Assembly (NCBI GenBank): GCA_030645235.1
Contig: JAUSMV010000012.1
Coordinates: forward strand, 248,001 to 312,000
Length of the DNA stretch: 64,000 nucleotides
Direction of reading: 5' to 3'
DNA from: Parvibaculum sp.
Lineage (GTDB): Bacteria; Pseudomonadota; Alphaproteobacteria; Parvibaculales; Parvibaculaceae
Part shown: positions 9,383-18,325 of the stretch, in pieces
Position numbering within the stretch: position 1 is the first letter of the stretch
Layout: every line of letters starts with the position of its first letter
The notes under the pieces: generated by a model
Database searches by the model: none
Told to the model about the DNA's origin: nothing
The model's input: only the letters and a program-made list of their open reading frames with translations
Translations under genes and position numbers: made by a program

Positions 9383-10132
9383 ATGGCCGGCCATTCACAA
9401 TTTAAGAACATCATGTACCGCAAGGGCGCTCAGGATAAGAAGCGCTCGAAGCTCTTTTCCAAGCTCGCCAAGGAAATCACGGTTGCCGCGAAGATGGGCC
9501 TGCCGGACATGGCCTTTAACCCGCGCCTGCGCTCAGCTGTGATTGCGGCGCGCGCTGAAAACATGCCGCGCGACAATATCGAACGCGCGATCAAGAAGTC
9601 TGCCGATCAGGGCGGCGAGAATTACGAAGAAGTCCGCTATGAGGGCTTTGGTCCCGGCGGCGTCGGCGTCATCATCGAATCACTGACCGATAACCGCAAT
9701 CGCACGGCGAGCGTGGTGCGCTCGCTCTTTACGAAGAACGGCGGCAATCTGGGCGAAACGGGTTCGGTCTCTTTCATGTTCTCGCGTCTGGGTCAGATCG
9801 ACTTTGCGGCCAGTGTGGCGGATGCCGACACGATGCTGGAAGCCGCCATCGAAGCCGGTGCAGAGGATTGCCAGTCGGGCGAAGAGGGCCATGAACTCTT
9901 CTGTGCGCCGGACCTGCTGCATGAAGTTGCCAAGGCGCTTGAAGCCAAGTTCGGCGAGCCGAAATCGGTCAAGATCGTCTGGAAGCCTCAGAACGCCATC
10001 GAGGTTGACGATGAGAAGGCCGAGAGCCTGATCAAATTGCTCGAAGCGCTGGACGACGACGATGATGTGCAGCAAGTTTATTCAAACTTCGAGCTGTCTG
10101 ATTCGATGATGGAGAAAATGTCCGCGTCCTGA
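9383..10132 (+). CDS. yebC: YebC/PmpR-family translational or transcriptional regulator
   Basis: 249 residues starting at the ATG that gives the invariant family N-terminus [10 protein letters not shown]. The family was long annotated as DNA-binding regulators, and recent work links members to ribosome stalling relief. Typical motifs [26 protein letters not shown] and the [11 protein letters not shown] signature are present. A very acidic stretch ([15 protein letters not shown]) closes the protein, as usual. It lies immediately upstream of ruvC, the common order yebC-ruvC-ruvA-ruvB. An in-frame ATG 75 bp upstream adds non-family residues and was rejected. Confidence 0.95.
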   Translation: MAGHSQFKNIMYRKGAQDKKRSKLFSKLAKEITVAAKMGLPDMAFNPRLRSAVIAARAENMPRDNIERAIKKSADQGGENYEEVRYEGFGPGGVGVIIESLTDNRNRTASVVRSLFTKNGGNLGETGSVSFMFSRLGQIDFAASVADADTMLEAAIEAGAEDCQSGEEGHELFCAPDLLHEVAKALEAKFGEPKSVKIVWKPQNAIEVDDEKAESLIKLLEALDDDDDVQQVYSNFELSDSMMEKMSAS

Positions 10133-10183
10133 CGCCGGTATTTCCTCACATAACGAGCGGACGCGAACGCCACGGGCTTCACC

Positions 10184-10726
10184 ATGCCGTCCACCCTTCG
10201 TTTTCTCGGCATTGATCCGGGCCTGCGCGCCACCGGCTGGGGCATCATTGATGTTTCGGGCGCGCGGTTGTCGCATGTTGCCAATGGCACCATCATATCG
10301 AATGACCGACTGAGCCTTGGTGAGCGCCTTGTGGAGATTGAGGCGGGTCTTATCGCCATTGTTGAGACTTACGCACCTGATGCGGCTGCCATTGAGCAGG
10401 TCTTTGTGGCGCGCGATCCTGTTGCGGCATTGAAGTTGGGGCAAGCGCGCGGCGTGGCGCTGCTTGTTCCTGCGCGTGCCGGTATCGTCGTTGCCGAATA
10501 TGCGGCCAACCACATCAAAAAATCTGTGGTTGGTGCGGGCCATGCGGGCAAGGGCCAGATTCGCATGATGGTCGAAATGCTGTTGCCCGGCTGTGGCGTC
10601 GCCACTGAACATGCTGCCGATGCGCTTGCCATCGCCATAGCCCATGCCCATTCCGGCGGTGCGAATGAGCGCATAGCCGCAGCGCTCCTGCGCGATGCGT
10701 CAGCCTCCAAGGCAACACGCGCATGA
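10184..10726 (+). CDS. ruvC: Crossover junction endodeoxyribonuclease RuvC
   Basis: Holliday-junction resolvase of the RuvABC recombination complex. It is 180 residues with the RNase H-like fold; the first catalytic aspartate is in [13 protein letters not shown] (Asp11), followed by the acidic motif [12 protein letters not shown] and the C-terminal [17 protein letters not shown]. The ATG is preceded by a weak ribosome-binding site. Its stop overlaps the ruvA start by 4 bp, indicating translational coupling. Confidence 0.97.
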   Translation: MPSTLRFLGIDPGLRATGWGIIDVSGARLSHVANGTIISNDRLSLGERLVEIEAGLIAIVETYAPDAAAIEQVFVARDPVAALKLGQARGVALLVPARAGIVVAEYAANHIKKSVVGAGHAGKGQIRMMVEMLLPGCGVATEHAADALAIAIAHAHSGGANERIAAALLRDASASKATRA

Positions 10727-11337
10727 TCGGTCGCCTCAAAGGTTTGGTCGATGAGGTCGGCGTTGATTGGGTGATCATCGACGTCAATGGTGTCGGCTAT
10801 CATGTCTCGTGTTCGCGCCGCACGCTTTCCGCGCTGCCCGATATCGGCGGTGCGGCGACGCTGTCGATTGAAACCAAAGTCAGCGACGACGCGATCCGCC
10901 TGATCGGTTTTTCATCTGACCTGGAGCGCGACTGGTTCCGTCTTCTCCTGAGTGTGCAAGGTGTCGGCACGCGTGTGGCGCTTGGTGTGCTCGGGACTTT
11001 GACGCCTGCTGATCTTGCGCGCGCTATTGCGCTTGATGACAAGAAGGCGGTGTCGGCTGCACCCGGCGTCGGGCCGAAAGTTGCCGCCCGCATTGTGATC
11101 GAGTTGAAAGACAAAGCCCCGCAAGGGGCGGCTCTCTCCGATGTGCTTGATGTCAGTGGTGCGCCTGTGGTGGCTGCCGTGTCGGGTGCCATGCGCGATG
11201 CTGTCTCTGCGCTCACCAATCTGGGTTATCCGCAAGCGCAGGCATCCGGTGCCATCTCTGCCGTGATGAAGCGCATGGATGGTGAACCGAGCGCCGAGCA
11301 GTTGATCCGTCAGGGATTGAAGGAGCTGGCGCGATGA
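10723..11337 (+). CDS. ruvA: Holliday junction branch migration protein RuvA
   Basis: Tetrameric protein that recognises four-way junctions and loads the RuvB helicase. It is 204 residues: an N-terminal OB-fold ([26 protein letters not shown]), a helix-hairpin-helix domain with [14 protein letters not shown] and [19 protein letters not shown], and a C-terminal RuvB-contact domain with [12 protein letters not shown]. It overlaps ruvC and ruvB by 4 bp on each side. Confidence 0.97.
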   Translation: MIGRLKGLVDEVGVDWVIIDVNGVGYHVSCSRRTLSALPDIGGAATLSIETKVSDDAIRLIGFSSDLERDWFRLLLSVQGVGTRVALGVLGTLTPADLARAIALDDKKAVSAAPGVGPKVAARIVIELKDKAPQGAALSDVLDVSGAPVVAAVSGAMRDAVSALTNLGYPQAQASGAISAVMKRMDGEPSAEQLIRQGLKELAR

Positions 11338-12377
11338 CTGACCGCCTCATCAACGCCGCCAAGCGCGAAGAAGACGAGCTTGAGCGCTCACTGCGGCCGC
11401 AGGTGCTGGCTGATTTCGTGGGGCAGGCGCGTGCGCGCGAAAACCTTGCCGTGTTTATTGAAGCCGCGCGCAACCGCAACGAAGCGCTTGATCATGTGCT
11501 TTTTGCCGGTCCGCCCGGCCTTGGCAAAACGACGCTGGCGCAGATCGTGGCGCGTGAGTTGGGCGTTAATTTCCGCGCGACGTCGGGTCCCGTTATTTCC
11601 AAAGCGGGCGATCTTGCCGCGTTGCTGACCAATCTCGAACCGCGCGATGTTTTGTTTATTGATGAAATTCATCGTCTCTCGCCGGCGGTTGAAGAAATTC
11701 TCTATCCTGCGATGGAAGATTTTCAGCTTGATCTCATTATCGGTGAAGGACCGGGCGCGCGTTCGGTGAAAATAGATTTGGCACCGTTCACGCTCGTTGG
11801 TGCCACCACGCGCACGGGCCTTCTTACGACGCCGTTGCGTGACCGCTTCGGCATTCCCGTGCGTCTGAATTTCTATGAAGTCTCCGAACTTGAATTGATC
11901 GTGCGCCGCGGGGCCGGTCTCTTCGGTATCGATATGACGGCAGACGGCGCACATGAAATCGCACGGCGTGCACGTGGCACGCCCCGTGTTGCCGGACGAT
12001 TGCTGCGTCGTGTGCGCGACTTTGCCTCTGTCGATGGTGTCAAAAAGATCGACGCCAAAGCCGCTGATAAGGCGCTGCAACGTCTTGAGGTCGATGAGCT
12101 TGGTCTTGATGCGCTCGATCATCGTTATCTGCGCGCCATTGCGGTGAGTTTTTCGGGCGGACCTGTGGGCGTTGAGACTGTAGCGGCGTCATTGTCAGAG
12201 CCGCGCGATGCGATTGAAGAAATCATTGAGCCCTATCTTATTCAGCAGGGTCTTGTGAACCGCACCCCGCGCGGGCGCATTCTCACGGCTGCTGCTTTCG
12301 CGCATCTGGGCCTGCCGTTGCCCAAAGGCGGGATCGCAGGGCAGGGGGCTCTCTTTAACGAGGGCGACGACGAATGA
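11334..12377 (+). CDS. ruvB: Holliday junction DNA helicase RuvB
   Basis: AAA+ motor that drives branch migration. It is 347 residues with Walker A GPPGLGKT at 59-66, Walker B around LFIDEIHRL, sensor 1 GATTRTG, the arginine-finger region PLRDRFGI, and the C-terminal winged helix ending [15 protein letters not shown]. Its stop codon overlaps the start of the following thioesterase gene by 4 bp, so recombination and Tol genes are one continuous transcriptional block. Confidence 0.97.
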   Translation: MTDRLINAAKREEDELERSLRPQVLADFVGQARARENLAVFIEAARNRNEALDHVLFAGPPGLGKTTLAQIVARELGVNFRATSGPVISKAGDLAALLTNLEPRDVLFIDEIHRLSPAVEEILYPAMEDFQLDLIIGEGPGARSVKIDLAPFTLVGATTRTGLLTTPLRDRFGIPVRLNFYEVSELELIVRRGAGLFGIDMTADGAHEIARRARGTPRVAGRLLRRVRDFASVDGVKKIDAKAADKALQRLEVDELGLDALDHRYLRAIAVSFSGGPVGVETVAASLSEPRDAIEEIIEPYLIQQGLVNRTPRGRILTAAAFAHLGLPLPKGGIAGQGALFNEGDDE

Positions 12378-12856
12378 GCGCGCCAATCGATAAATGGCCA
12401 GATCTCTCAGGTCGCATTACGGGCACAACCCATATTCTTCCCGTGCGCGTCTATTACGAGGACACGGATTTTTCCGGCATTGTCTATCACGCCAATTATC
12501 TGCGCTTTGCCGAGCGGGGCCGGTCCGACTTCCTGCGCCTTACCGGCATCAGCCATACGGACCTCTTTGACGGGCCGCAAAAGCTCGCCTTTGCCATTCA
12601 CCGCATGGAAATCGACTTTGTGCGGCCTGCCCGCATCGATGATCTTCTCGAAGTCCGTACCCGTTATGTGAAAGCGTCCGGCGCGCGGCTCGAAGCCGAG
12701 CAGTCGATTTGGCTTATGTCCGGTCCCGGCGAACCGGCGGAAATCTGGCGGGCCAAAGTCATGGCGGCCTGTATCGACGGCGAAGGCCGCCCCAGACGGT
12801 TGCCTCTAGCAGCGCGTGAGGCGCTCGTCCCTTATGTCACGGAAGCGACATTATGA
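12374..12856 (+). CDS. ybgC: YbgC-type acyl-CoA thioesterase
   Basis: Hot-dog-fold 4-hydroxybenzoyl-CoA-thioesterase family member that precedes tolQ in most proteobacteria. It is 160 residues with the signature [30 protein letters not shown] spread over residues 24-54; the Asp in YEDTD is the catalytic residue in studied relatives. It overlaps ruvB by 4 bp. The physiological substrate is uncertain; in E. coli it acts on short acyl-CoA and associates with phospholipid-synthesis proteins. Confidence 0.93.
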   Translation: MSAPIDKWPDLSGRITGTTHILPVRVYYEDTDFSGIVYHANYLRFAERGRSDFLRLTGISHTDLFDGPQKLAFAIHRMEIDFVRPARIDDLLEVRTRYVKASGARLEAEQSIWLMSGPGEPAEIWRAKVMAACIDGEGRPRRLPLAAREALVPYVTEATL

Positions 12857-13148
12857 TGCGGGGCATACTGAATTTGCTCCAAACGAATGTTGTCCCCGTG
12901 CAACAACATCTCGCTAACCTATTGATCTTCGTGGTAAACCCACGCCGCGCCACGGTTTCGACATATTTGGCGGCGTAACTTCACCTTAAATTTGGGGGTA
13001 TATGGCTAAGTGCGGATGTGAGTTTGCGTCAGGAATCTGCCTTGCGCTTGCTGTATGTCTTGGCCTAAGTGCCGCCTGACCTGACTTCTTGTACTGACAT
13101 GGGGCTCTTGTCCTGACATTGGGCCATGCTTTCGGAAATGGATCTTAA
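12857..13148. other. Gap between ybgC and tolQ
   Basis: A 292-bp stretch that probably carries a tolQ promoter. It holds one possible very small gene (13002-13079, separate entry). No stable terminator or repeat was recognised. Confidence 0.5.
13002..13079 (+). CDS. Possible 25-residue cysteine-containing small protein
   Basis: An ATG four bases after a GGGGG run opens a 25-codon frame beginning MAKCGCEFASG and ending in a hydrophobic stretch CLALAVCLGLSAA before TGA. Four cysteines and a hydrophobic tail are unusual for a random frame, and the purine-rich site is well placed. No homologue is recognised. It could equally be chance coding in the tolQ leader. Confidence 0.25.
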   Translation: MAKCGCEFASGICLALAVCLGLSAA

Positions 13149-13898
13149 ATGAACCCGACCACTCAAACGATTGAAACCGGCGTTAACACCGCGCAAGTCG
13201 TTGCCAATCAGACTGTAAATGCTCCCGCTGTCGATTTCTCGATCATGGGCCTCTTTATGCACGCCGACACGATCGTGAAGATCGTCATGCTCGGCCTGCT
13301 CTTTGCCTCTGTCTGGTCATGGGCCATTATTTTTGACAAATGGTGGCGTTTTAACCGCGTTGAAGCGCGCGCCGATGCTTTCGAGCGCACCTTCTGGTCG
13401 GGCCGTTCGCTGGAAGACCTCTATCAGGAAGTCGGCAGCCGTCCCGGCCACCCGCTGTCAGCCCTCTTCATCGCCGCGATGCGCGAATGGCGCCGGTCGC
13501 AGGAAATCGCGACCGACAGCTTCATTGGTCTCAAGGAACGCGTCGACAAAGTGATGCAGGTCACAATCAGCCGCGAAATGCTGACGCTTGAAGCGCGCCT
13601 CTTGTTCCTTGCCACCGTTGGCTCGGTTGCGCCCTTCGTCGGTCTCTTCGGCACGGTCTGGGGCATTATGAACAGCTTCCAGGCGATTGCGGTGAGCCGC
13701 GATACAAACCTTGCGGTCGTCGCACCGGGCATTGCCGAAGCTTTGTTTGCGACCGCACTCGGTCTCGTCGCTGCCATTCCTGCGGTTGTGGCTTACAACC
13801 GTTTCAACAATCAGGTCGGCCGTTTCGGCTCGCGCATGGAAAGCTTCGCGGATGAATTCTCCGCCATTCTGTCGCGCCAACTCGACGAACGGAGCTGA
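13149..13898 (+). CDS. tolQ: Tol-Pal system proton channel subunit TolQ
   Basis: Inner-membrane subunit that with TolR uses the proton motive force to energise TolA during envelope constriction. It is 249 residues with a first membrane helix near residues 38-60 (IVKIVMLGLLFASVWSWAII), a long cytoplasmic region, and two further membrane helices containing LLFLATVGSVAPFVGLFGTVWGIMNSF and APGIAEALFATALGLVAAIPAVVAYN. The conserved Thr and Pro of the channel helices are present. It is followed after 3 bp by tolR. Confidence 0.96.
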   Translation: MNPTTQTIETGVNTAQVVANQTVNAPAVDFSIMGLFMHADTIVKIVMLGLLFASVWSWAIIFDKWWRFNRVEARADAFERTFWSGRSLEDLYQEVGSRPGHPLSALFIAAMREWRRSQEIATDSFIGLKERVDKVMQVTISREMLTLEARLLFLATVGSVAPFVGLFGTVWGIMNSFQAIAVSRDTNLAVVAPGIAEALFATALGLVAAIPAVVAYNRFNNQVGRFGSRMESFADEFSAILSRQLDERS

Positions 13899-13901
13899 TT
13901 C

Positions 13902-14354
13902 ATGGCTTTCTCCTCAGGGGGATCAGGTGGTCGTAAGCGTGGCAAGTTTGGCCGCGCACCGATGGCCGAGATCAACGTAACGCCCATGGTGGACGTGATG
14001 CTCGTGCTGCTCATCGTGTTCATGGTGGCAGCCCCATTGCTCACGGTCGGCGTGCCTGTTGATCTGCCCAAAACGCAAGCCGCCGCGCTTTCCGGCGACA
14101 ATGAGCCTTTGACCATCTCCATTGATGCCAAGGGGCAGATTTTCTTGCAGGAAACGACAGTGACTGCGGACGAGCTTGTTCCCCGCCTCACCGCCATTTC
14201 CAAAAACGGCTATGAGCAGCGCATTTTCGTGCGCGCTGACAGCCAGATTGATTACGGCACTGTCATGGATGTGATGGGCCGCATCAGCTCTGCGGGCTTC
14301 GCCAAGGTCGGGCTTGTGACCGAGACGCAGACCGACGCTCCTGCCAAGAAGTAA
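13902..14354 (+). CDS. tolR: Tol-Pal system protein TolR
   Basis: ExbD/TolR-family partner of TolQ. It is 150 residues: a short cytoplasmic tail, one membrane helix MVDVMLVLLIVFMVAAPLL near residues 26-45 whose Asp in PMVDVML is the conserved proton-carrying residue, and a periplasmic domain with LPKTQAAALSGDNEPLTISID. It lies between tolQ and tolA in a single transcript. Confidence 0.96.
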   Translation: MAFSSGGSGGRKRGKFGRAPMAEINVTPMVDVMLVLLIVFMVAAPLLTVGVPVDLPKTQAAALSGDNEPLTISIDAKGQIFLQETTVTADELVPRLTAISKNGYEQRIFVRADSQIDYGTVMDVMGRISSAGFAKVGLVTETQTDAPAKK

Positions 14355-14374
14355 GGTTCTGAACCACTTTGAGT

Positions 14375-15214
14375 ATGCGCAAGCCGCTAATTTATTCCGG
14401 TGCTATCCACGTTGCGATTGTTGTTGTGACGATTTTTGGTTTGCCTGCCCGTCAATTTGAACCGGTTGAATCGAAAGTTCTCCCCGTTGAGTTGTTGACG
14501 GTGGCTGAGATGACGAACCTAAAACGATTGGCCAAGGAAAAGCCCAAAGCGCCAAAGCCTATCGAGCAGCCGACACCGCCCAAGCCTGAGGAGCCGCCAA
14601 AGCCGGTGGTTAAGGCCGCGAGCGAACCCGCCGCCGAGCCGGAACCGACCCCGCCTGAGGAAAAGGCCGAGCCTATTCCGGACGAGAAGGCAGAAGCGCC
14701 AAAGCCCGAAGAGAAAAAACCTGAGCCGCCGAAAGAGGCGAAGAAAAAGCCTGTGCCGGTGAAAGAGGCGAAGAAGAAGAAAAAGCTGACTTATGAACAG
14801 CAGATGGCCAATCTTCTGAACAAGTTGGAGCCGACTCCGTCTGAAGAAGCGGAAGCGGAAGTTGCTGACAAAGATTTGAATGTCGAGGATCAGGATGATG
14901 TGACACAGCCGCTGACTGTGAGCCAGCTGGATGCGCTGCGTCAGAAGATTAATCCCTGTTACAATGCTGGCTTTCTGGAGGGCGCGCTGGATTCCGATAA
15001 ATTGTACGCCTACGTCTCATTTGAGCTTGCTGAAGATGGATCGCTTATCGGCACACCCACAATTGGGGAGACCGGACCGGGGGCGTCGAAGCAACTCGCT
15101 GTTATTGCGCGAAAAGCGGTTGCTGCATGCGCGCCTTACGACAATCTTCCAAAGGATAACTATGCTGCTTGGAAGTCAGTCAACGCACGGTTCACGGTTG
15201 CGGGGATGCAATGA
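14375..15214 (+). CDS. tolA: Tol-Pal system protein TolA
   Basis: Spans from inner membrane to periplasm and contacts TolB/Pal under TolQR energy. It is 279 residues from the ATG; a TTG two codons earlier is an alternative. A membrane helix lies at about 5-24 (LIYSGAIHVAIVVVTIFGL), a long Pro/Lys/Glu-rich extended region at about 50-140 (repeats of KPEEPPKP and PEEKKPEPP), and a globular C-terminal domain at about 180-279 with QKINPCYNAGF and APYDNLPKDNY. The C-terminal domain is closely repeated in the next gene. The stop overlaps the next start by 4 bp. Confidence 0.92.
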   Translation: MRKPLIYSGAIHVAIVVVTIFGLPARQFEPVESKVLPVELLTVAEMTNLKRLAKEKPKAPKPIEQPTPPKPEEPPKPVVKAASEPAAEPEPTPPEEKAEPIPDEKAEAPKPEEKKPEPPKEAKKKPVPVKEAKKKKKLTYEQQMANLLNKLEPTPSEEAEAEVADKDLNVEDQDDVTQPLTVSQLDALRQKINPCYNAGFLEGALDSDKLYAYVSFELAEDGSLIGTPTIGETGPGASKQLAVIARKAVAACAPYDNLPKDNYAAWKSVNARFTVAGMQ

Positions 15215-15747
15215 TGGCGAGCTGGCGACTTTCAAAGATGTGTCGTCAGTCTGCGGTTCTTTTGGCGATGCTCTGTGTTGCGATGCTCGGGAGCTATTCG
15301 GTTTCGGCTTCGGACATATCGTCCAAAGACAAATTCAATTACGACGCTCTTAATGAGCTGTTGGAGAAGACGCCCCCGTCTCCGGCCGCTGTGGGGCGCG
15401 GGAATCGCGACGACCACGACAACTATTCAGGGTCCACACCACCGATTTCTCAAAGTGAGATCGACGCCTTCCGAGCCAAACTCAATCAATGTTACGAGGT
15501 GAGTTTCTTGGCCGCGAGTTCTGACGCAGGCAGAATGTACGCTGAACTGAGCGTCGAGCTGGCAAAGGACGGTGCCGTTATCGGAATACCAAACATCAAC
15601 GCCGTCGGTCCGGGGGCGTCCAGTCAACTTGCCGTGCTCGCGCGCAAAGCAATTTTGGAATGCGCGCCCTATGACATGCTGCCGAAAGATAAATATGGAA
15701 GCTGGAGGGACGTGACCTTGCGTTTCTCAGTGGCAGGAATGCAATAG
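15211..15747 (+). CDS. Exported paralogue of the TolA C-terminal domain
   Basis: 178 residues starting at the ATG that overlaps the tolA stop (ATGA). A hydrophobic segment QSAVLLAMLCVAMLGSYSVSA at about 13-33 looks like a cleavable signal peptide. After a linker the last 100 residues align throughout with the TolA C-terminal domain: RAKLNQCYEVSFL matches RQKINPCYNAGFL, GPGASSQLAVLARKAILECAPYD matches GPGASKQLAVIARKAVAACAPYD, and both end FxVAGMQ. The membrane anchor and the Pro/Lys/Glu-rich arm are absent. It is therefore a soluble or loosely attached periplasmic copy of the Pal/TolB-facing domain, most likely by local duplication. Function is unknown; it might compete with or support TolA. 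Confidence 0.85.
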   Translation: MMASWRLSKMCRQSAVLLAMLCVAMLGSYSVSASDISSKDKFNYDALNELLEKTPPSPAAVGRGNRDDHDNYSGSTPPISQSEIDAFRAKLNQCYEVSFLAASSDAGRMYAELSVELAKDGAVIGIPNINAVGPGASSQLAVLARKAILECAPYDMLPKDKYGSWRDVTLRFSVAGMQ

Positions 15748-15873
15748 CCCAACCACGAAAACGCCTTAATCGGCTCCGAAAACAGAGCCAATCGTATAAT
15801 TGACAAAATGTGGTCCCATCCTGCCTCCTAGTGGCAAAAGATGTGACAAGCCTTGAAGGCAGGAGCAAAGACG

Positions 15874-17211
15874 ATGTTTGAAATGTTCGGTTCCATGAGG
15901 TCCCGCGTTATAGGGGCGGCGACCGTTCTGGCGTTTGTTGCCGGTTTCGGGATACCCGCTCAGGCGGCGCTCCAGATCGACATCAATTCGGCCAAGACCG
16001 AGCCTATGCCCATTGCCGTCACTGACTTTGTCGGCGGGGCCGGGCAGGAGGCCTCGGCAGGCATGGACATTGCCACCGTCGTCACCAACGACCTTGAGCG
16101 CTCCGGTCTCTTTGCGCCGCTGCCCAAAGGCTCGTTCATCGAAAAAATCAATGACATGAATGTGCCGCCGCGTTTCGGCGACTGGCGCATCATCAAGGCG
16201 CAGTCGCTTGTCACCGGTCAGGCCAAGATGGAAGCCGATGGTCGCCTGCGCGTCGAGTTCCGGCTCTGGGACGTTTACGGTGAGCAGCAGCTCACGGGTC
16301 TCCAGTTTTTCACGACGCCTGACAATTGGCGCCGCGTTGCCCATCTCATCTCGGACGCGATTTATGAGCGTCTGACGGGCGAAAAAGGCTATTTCGACAC
16401 GCGCATTGTCTATACGTCGGAAACAGGCCCGAAGAACCGCCGCGTCAAGCGCCTGACCATTATGGATCAGGACGGCTACAATCCGCGCATGCTGACCAAT
16501 GGTGCAGAACTCGTGCTGACACCGCGTTTCAGCCCGAATTCGCAGGAAATCACCTATCTCTCCTATCACCGCAACCAGCCGCGCGTGTATCTGCTCGACA
16601 TCGAAACGGGCCGTCAGGAAGTCGTTGGTGAGTTTCCGGGCATGACATTCGCGCCCCGCTTCTCGCCTGATGGTCAGAAGATCATCATGAGCCTGCAGCG
16701 CGGCGGCAATTCCAATATCTACACGATGGATTTGCGCTCGCGCAAAGTGACCCGTCTGACGAACACGGCTGCCATTGATACTGCGCCGTCCTATTCGCCG
16801 GACGGCACGCAGATCACGTTTGAGTCTGATCGTGGCGGCTCGCAGCAGATCTATGTAATGAATGCCGATGGTTCCAACCAGCACCGCATCAGCTTCGGCA
16901 AAGGCCGCTACGCGACGCCCGTCTGGTCGCCGCGCGGCGACTTCATCGCCTTCACCAAGATGGGCAACGGGCAGTTCGTCATCGGCGTCATGAAGCCGGA
17001 CGGCACGGGCGACCGTGTTCTGACCGAAGGTTACCATAATGAGGGCCCGACATGGGCACCCAATGGTCGCGTGCTGATGTTCTTCCGCGAACAACGCGGC
17101 GCAACCGGCGGTCCGGGCCTGTGGTCGGTTGATTTGACGGGGCATAATGAGCGTCCCGTGCCTGCGCCGACATTTGCATCCGATCCGGCCTGGTCTCCGC
17201 GTATTCAGTGA
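15874..17211 (+). CDS. tolB: Tol-Pal system periplasmic beta-propeller TolB
   Basis: Periplasmic protein linking TolA and Pal. It is 445 residues from the ATG preceded by AGGAG; a TTG 21 bp upstream was not preferred. The signal peptide [20 protein letters not shown] is followed by the N-terminal alpha/beta domain and a six-bladed propeller with WD40-like repeats ([64 protein letters not shown]). It ends with DPAWSPRIQ. It follows the TolA-like paralogue by 126 bp. Confidence 0.96.
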   Translation: MFEMFGSMRSRVIGAATVLAFVAGFGIPAQAALQIDINSAKTEPMPIAVTDFVGGAGQEASAGMDIATVVTNDLERSGLFAPLPKGSFIEKINDMNVPPRFGDWRIIKAQSLVTGQAKMEADGRLRVEFRLWDVYGEQQLTGLQFFTTPDNWRRVAHLISDAIYERLTGEKGYFDTRIVYTSETGPKNRRVKRLTIMDQDGYNPRMLTNGAELVLTPRFSPNSQEITYLSYHRNQPRVYLLDIETGRQEVVGEFPGMTFAPRFSPDGQKIIMSLQRGGNSNIYTMDLRSRKVTRLTNTAAIDTAPSYSPDGTQITFESDRGGSQQIYVMNADGSNQHRISFGKGRYATPVWSPRGDFIAFTKMGNGQFVIGVMKPDGTGDRVLTEGYHNEGPTWAPNGRVLMFFREQRGATGGPGLWSVDLTGHNERPVPAPTFASDPAWSPRIQ

Positions 17212-17601
17212 GTTCTGACCGAGCCGAGAGTGAGTCGCATCTGGTTAATATCGATTCACTTTAAAAAATGACGTTTTGAGCTGGTTCAGTAGGTTCCGTA
17301 ATCAGGTCATCCTGTCCCACAACCATGAATCTGTGGCAGGATGACCGATATGCGGTGCATAAATGTCACTGAGGTTATGCCGAAAAGTCGCAGGCTTCCT
17401 AATGTTCTTGCCAGTGCGAGGACGTGTAGGTACTATTTTGTTGCGGTAAGGCAACCCAGCTCCTTCTGGCCGGATGTGCAAAGCGATCATTTTCCAATTT
17501 GTCGGAGGCAGTGCCTCCACCTTTGGGGTGTTTGCCGCCTAAAAGCAAACAGGACAACTGAGCCGCCTTTGGCCGTTGAGATTAAAATGGAGAGCACCCG
17601 A
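17212..17601. other. Gap between tolB and pal
   Basis: 390 bp without a convincing gene; the open frame running into pal from 17341 does not look like protein. It contains the inverted repeat at 17305-17346 and presumably the pal promoter. A good ribosome-binding site GGAGAG lies just before the pal start. Confidence 0.6.
17305..17346. repeat. Inverted repeat between tolB and pal
   Basis: GGTCATCCTG followed by TCCCACA pairs with TGTGG and CAGGATGACC across a 10-base loop, giving about 15 bp of stem with a two-base bulge. No T-run follows, so it is not a classic terminator. It may be an RNA stability or attenuation element or an operator. Confidence 0.6.
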
Positions 17602-18093
17602 ATGAAGTCCCCGTATGCAGGCCTGCGGTTCGCCGCCGTGGCCGCTGCCTTTTTGATGATTGCTGCTTGCAGCTCCACAGACGCCGCCACCGATAGCAGC
17701 GGTTCGTCTTCAGCCCTCGTCCCCGGTTCGCAGGCTGAACTGGTTGCCAATGTTGGTGATCGCGTGTTTTTCGACACCGATCAGTCAACGCTGAATGACG
17801 AAGGCAAAGCCACTCTGCAGCGTCAGGCTGCCTGGCTCGCCAAATATCCTGCCAACACATTCACGCTCGAAGGCCATGCCGACGAACGTGGCACACGTGA
17901 ATACAACCTCGCACTCGGTGGCCGTCGTGCCGCCGCCACGAAGGATTTCCTCGTGAGCCTCGGCGTTGACGCCGGTCGTATCTCCACCGTTTCATACGGC
18001 AAAGAACGCCCCGTCTGCCTTGAGTCGACAGAAGAATGCTGGAGCCAGAACCGTCGCGCTGTGTCGGTTGTTGTCAACGGCGCCGGCAGCTAA
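17602..18093 (+). CDS. pal: Peptidoglycan-associated lipoprotein Pal
   Basis: Outer-membrane lipoprotein that binds peptidoglycan through an OmpA-like domain and is the outer partner of TolB/TolA. It is 163 residues. The signal peptide ends in the lipobox LMIAAC (Cys at about 22), then comes a Ser-rich linker and the OmpA domain with VFFDTDQSTLNDEG, LEGHADERGTREYNLALGGRRA and SYGKERPVC. The ATG at 17602 was chosen because GGAGAG lies 8 bases upstream; an ATG five codons earlier is possible. Confidence 0.96.
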   Translation: MKSPYAGLRFAAVAAAFLMIAACSSTDAATDSSGSSSALVPGSQAELVANVGDRVFFDTDQSTLNDEGKATLQRQAAWLAKYPANTFTLEGHADERGTREYNLALGGRRAAATKDFLVSLGVDAGRISTVSYGKERPVCLESTEECWSQNRRAVSVVVNGAGS

Positions 18094-18114
18094 TAGCTGT
18101 TTGGTCTGACGTTT

Positions 18115-18157
18115 AGAGAGCGTCCTTTCGCGTTATGCGGAAGGGCGCTCTTTTTCG
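18115..18157 (+). terminator. Terminator after pal
   Basis: AGAGCGTCCTTTCGC and GCGGAAGGGCGCTCT form a long hairpin followed directly by TTTTT, 21 bp after the pal stop. Confidence 0.85.
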
Positions 18158-18325
18158 TTTGTGACCGTTTAAGAGCTTCGCAACTTTGCGGCGCTTAGAA
18201 TGCGAACATGGAATTTGCGCCTAAATTTTGTCGCAGTTCTCACTAGGATAGCAGTCTGGGGGACTTGCGCTCATGCATTGAGGCTATTGCGCAGGCGGGT
18301 TTGACAAAGTCTTGAGGCGGAACCA

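Noticed and set aside
15766-17145. A 459-codon minus-strand frame over tolB
   Set aside because: It is a shadow of the plus-strand tolB gene, whose signal peptide and propeller repeats are clear.
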